A stretch of DNA of 6,384 nt, from NCBI GenBank assembly GCA_001464165.1, contig LNEX01000400.1, positions 1 through 6,384 on the forward strand, written 5' to 3'. Below the pieces are notes generated by a model. It was not told where the DNA came from. It ran no database searches and saw nothing but the letters and a program-made list of their open reading frames with translations. The DNA is from a bacterium Ga0077546. GTDB taxonomy: Bacteria > Cyanobacteriota > Vampirovibrionia > Obscuribacterales > Obscuribacteraceae. Made by a program: the position numbers and the translations under genes. Within the stretch, counting starts at the first letter, position 1. Each line of letters begins with the position of its first letter. Shown one piece after another: positions 5,169-6,384 of the stretch.

Positions 5169-6384
5169 TCAGTTATCCAGGCGCTTTTCGGCCAGATACC
5201 AACGCTCGAGAAAGATGATCGAGAGAGCCAGAAGCGGCAGACCGACAAGAAAGTCTCGACGCATTTCGAGCAACAAAATTCCTGGAATGAAAAACGTGGC
5301 AAACAGTATTGCAGCAGAGATACTTTTGGCGCCGAAGCGCAGTTTTCTCACGGCGCTGGCTGTACCAACATCTTTCACTGCGATTTGCAGCTCGCCTCTT
5401 TCAATCTGGTCGAACAAGACTCGACCTTTTTTCAAAAGAGTTAAGCCGATTCGCTTCAGCTTTTCAGAGTCGTACTGAATGCGCTCCAGTGGGTCGAGGG
5501 GCTCACCCAGAAGCCTTGAGGCCAGAGCGGTTGTCTCGCCTGAAATTACGCTGCCCAAATTGAGTTCAGGGTAGACCGCCTGCAGCGCTTTCAAGTTGCC
5601 CTCAATGGAAATCAAAGAGCGGCCTACCAGAGTGAGTTCGCGAGGGAAGGCTACGCCACCTGACTCTGATGCTTTGAACAGTTGCTGTTGCAACACACCA
5701 ATGGTCTCTGCCGAGACTTTGTCCATGTTGCCGGTAAAACGCTCGAAAACTCCTAGCACATCTTGGTCTTCCAGTGCACTACTGCTGAGAATTCCAGCTT
5801 TGACACACTCCTCAACCAGGCCTCTGGCATCACCTTTGATGGCGTTGCCAGCAATCAGCAAAATCGAATCGCGCATGCCTTCTGGCAGGCGGCCGACCAT
5901 GCCGAAGTCGTAAAAAATCACTTTCACCTTGCCGTCAATCTTGGTGACAGCAATGTTGCCGGGGTGCGGGTCAGCGTGAAACACACCAACAGTAACGAAT
6001 TGCTTCAAGAAGGCCTTGATGAGAATTGCCGCGGCCTCCTGAACATCTTCGTTGCTCCCGGTGAACTTCGAGACCTTGGTACCGGGCATGTACTGCAGTG
6101 TCAGAACCCTCTTGCGACTTCTCTCGTAATCAATCCAGGGAATGATCACGCCCGATGCAGCATCATCCTGAGGGAACATCAAGCGAAACTCTTCGGTATT
6201 GGCTGCCTCAATTTTGTAGTCGAGCTCAGCAAAAAAAGTAGTCTCAAGTTCATTGAGAAAACCGAAGAGGTCTGCTTCTTTTGTGAAACGGGGAAAGAAA
6301 AACAAGTGTTGCACGATCGAGCGCAGCACTGAGAGGTCAAGCTTAACCAGCTCTTCAACTCCAGGGCGCTGAACTTTCACTACC
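5169..6384 (-). CDS. UbiB/ABC1/ADCK-family atypical kinase, N-terminus outside the window
   Basis: Members are membrane-associated atypical protein-kinase-like ATPases. Bacterial UbiB supports ubiquinone synthesis, and cyanobacterial and plastid relatives affect prenylquinone metabolism. The fragment covers about 404 residues and begins within VVKVQRPG, the family strand holding the ATP-site Lys (codon at 6377-6375). The GTG at 6380 is therefore an internal Val codon, not a start. Numbering from that Val, the following are visible: an ELDY segment typical of the family (52-55), MPG in the hinge region (98-100), HADPHPGN as catalytic loop (135-142) and DFG for metal binding (158-160). Two hydrophobic helices at about 353-371 and 378-391 form the usual C-terminal anchor. 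The missing N-terminus should hold the KxGQ motif and the Ala-rich nucleotide loop. All key residues in view are intact. The exact substrate and whether it is true UbiB or a paralogue cannot be told here, so no symbol is given. No quinone gene is in view. Confidence 0.95.
   Translation of the reverse strand, partial: VVKVQRPGVEELVKLDLSVLRSIVQHLFFFPRFTKEADLFGFLNELETTFFAELDYKIEAANTEEFRLMFPQDDAASGVIIPWIDYERSRKRVLTLQYMPGTKVSKFTGSNEDVQEAAAILIKAFLKQFVTVGVFHADPHPGNIAVTKIDGKVKVIFYDFGMVGRLPEGMRDSILLIAGNAIKGDARGLVEECVKAGILSSSALEDQDVLGVFERFTGNMDKVSAETIGVLQQQLFKASESGGVAFPRELTLVGRSLISIEGNLKALQAVYPELNLGSVISGETTALASRLLGEPLDPLERIQYDSEKLKRIGLTLLKKGRVLFDQIERGELQIAVKDVGTASAVRKLRFGAKSISAAILFATFFIPGILLLEMRRDFLVGLPLLALSIIFLERWYLAEKRLDN

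Noticed and set aside
6378..6380. GTG as start of the kinase gene
   Set aside because: It encodes a Val of the conserved VKVQRPG segment, which sits well inside UbiB-family proteins; the gene continues past the right edge.

Overview
This is a bacterial window with balanced base composition. Every gene I can support lies on the minus strand. From right to left, in the direction of transcription, it holds: the 3' part of a UbiB/ABC1-type atypical kinase gene (5169-6384, running off the right edge); a hypothetical gene (4440-4988); and a compact five-gene cluster (4217 down to 1) whose last gene runs off the left edge. No tRNA, rRNA, CRISPR array, insertion sequence or integrase was recognised. 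The organism cannot be fixed from this sequence. The mix of a chromosomal UbiB kinase, a TPR protein and several lineage-specific unknowns looks like an uncultivated environmental bacterium. A large-genome non-photosynthetic relative of cyanobacteria (Obscuribacter/Melainabacteria type) is only a hunch.

Right part (4989-6384): the kinase fragment keeps the conserved Lys region, the HADPHPGN catalytic loop, DFG and two C-terminal membrane helices. It is followed 16 bases after its stop by a 12-bp perfect stem, probably its terminator. A second hairpin, held together by a U.G pair only if read as minus-strand RNA, lies in the leader of the next gene. That gene encodes a 182-residue soluble protein of unknown function with a clear Shine-Dalgarno site.

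Left part (1-4217): five genes follow with an 8-base overlap and then gaps of 44, 25 and 19 bases, so they are probably co-transcribed. They encode an 83-residue Lys-rich protein with short repeats; a 132-residue protein with an Arg/Trp-rich N-terminus; a membrane-anchored four-TPR protein; a 674-residue protein with an HEFRH zinc-peptidase motif and a matching downstream ETDAD third-ligand motif; and a protein of at least 247 residues with a Gly/Asp/His-rich, Lys/Arg-free N-terminus. This last gene has no stop inside the window, so it is easily missed, and it contains a near-perfect 30-bp palindrome in its coding sequence.

The cluster combines a scaffold (TPR), a likely metalloprotease, a probable metal- or matrix-binding acidic protein and two small basic proteins. 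None of the other cluster members is a family I recognise, so a joint function is inference. It is the best candidate for an undescribed system here.
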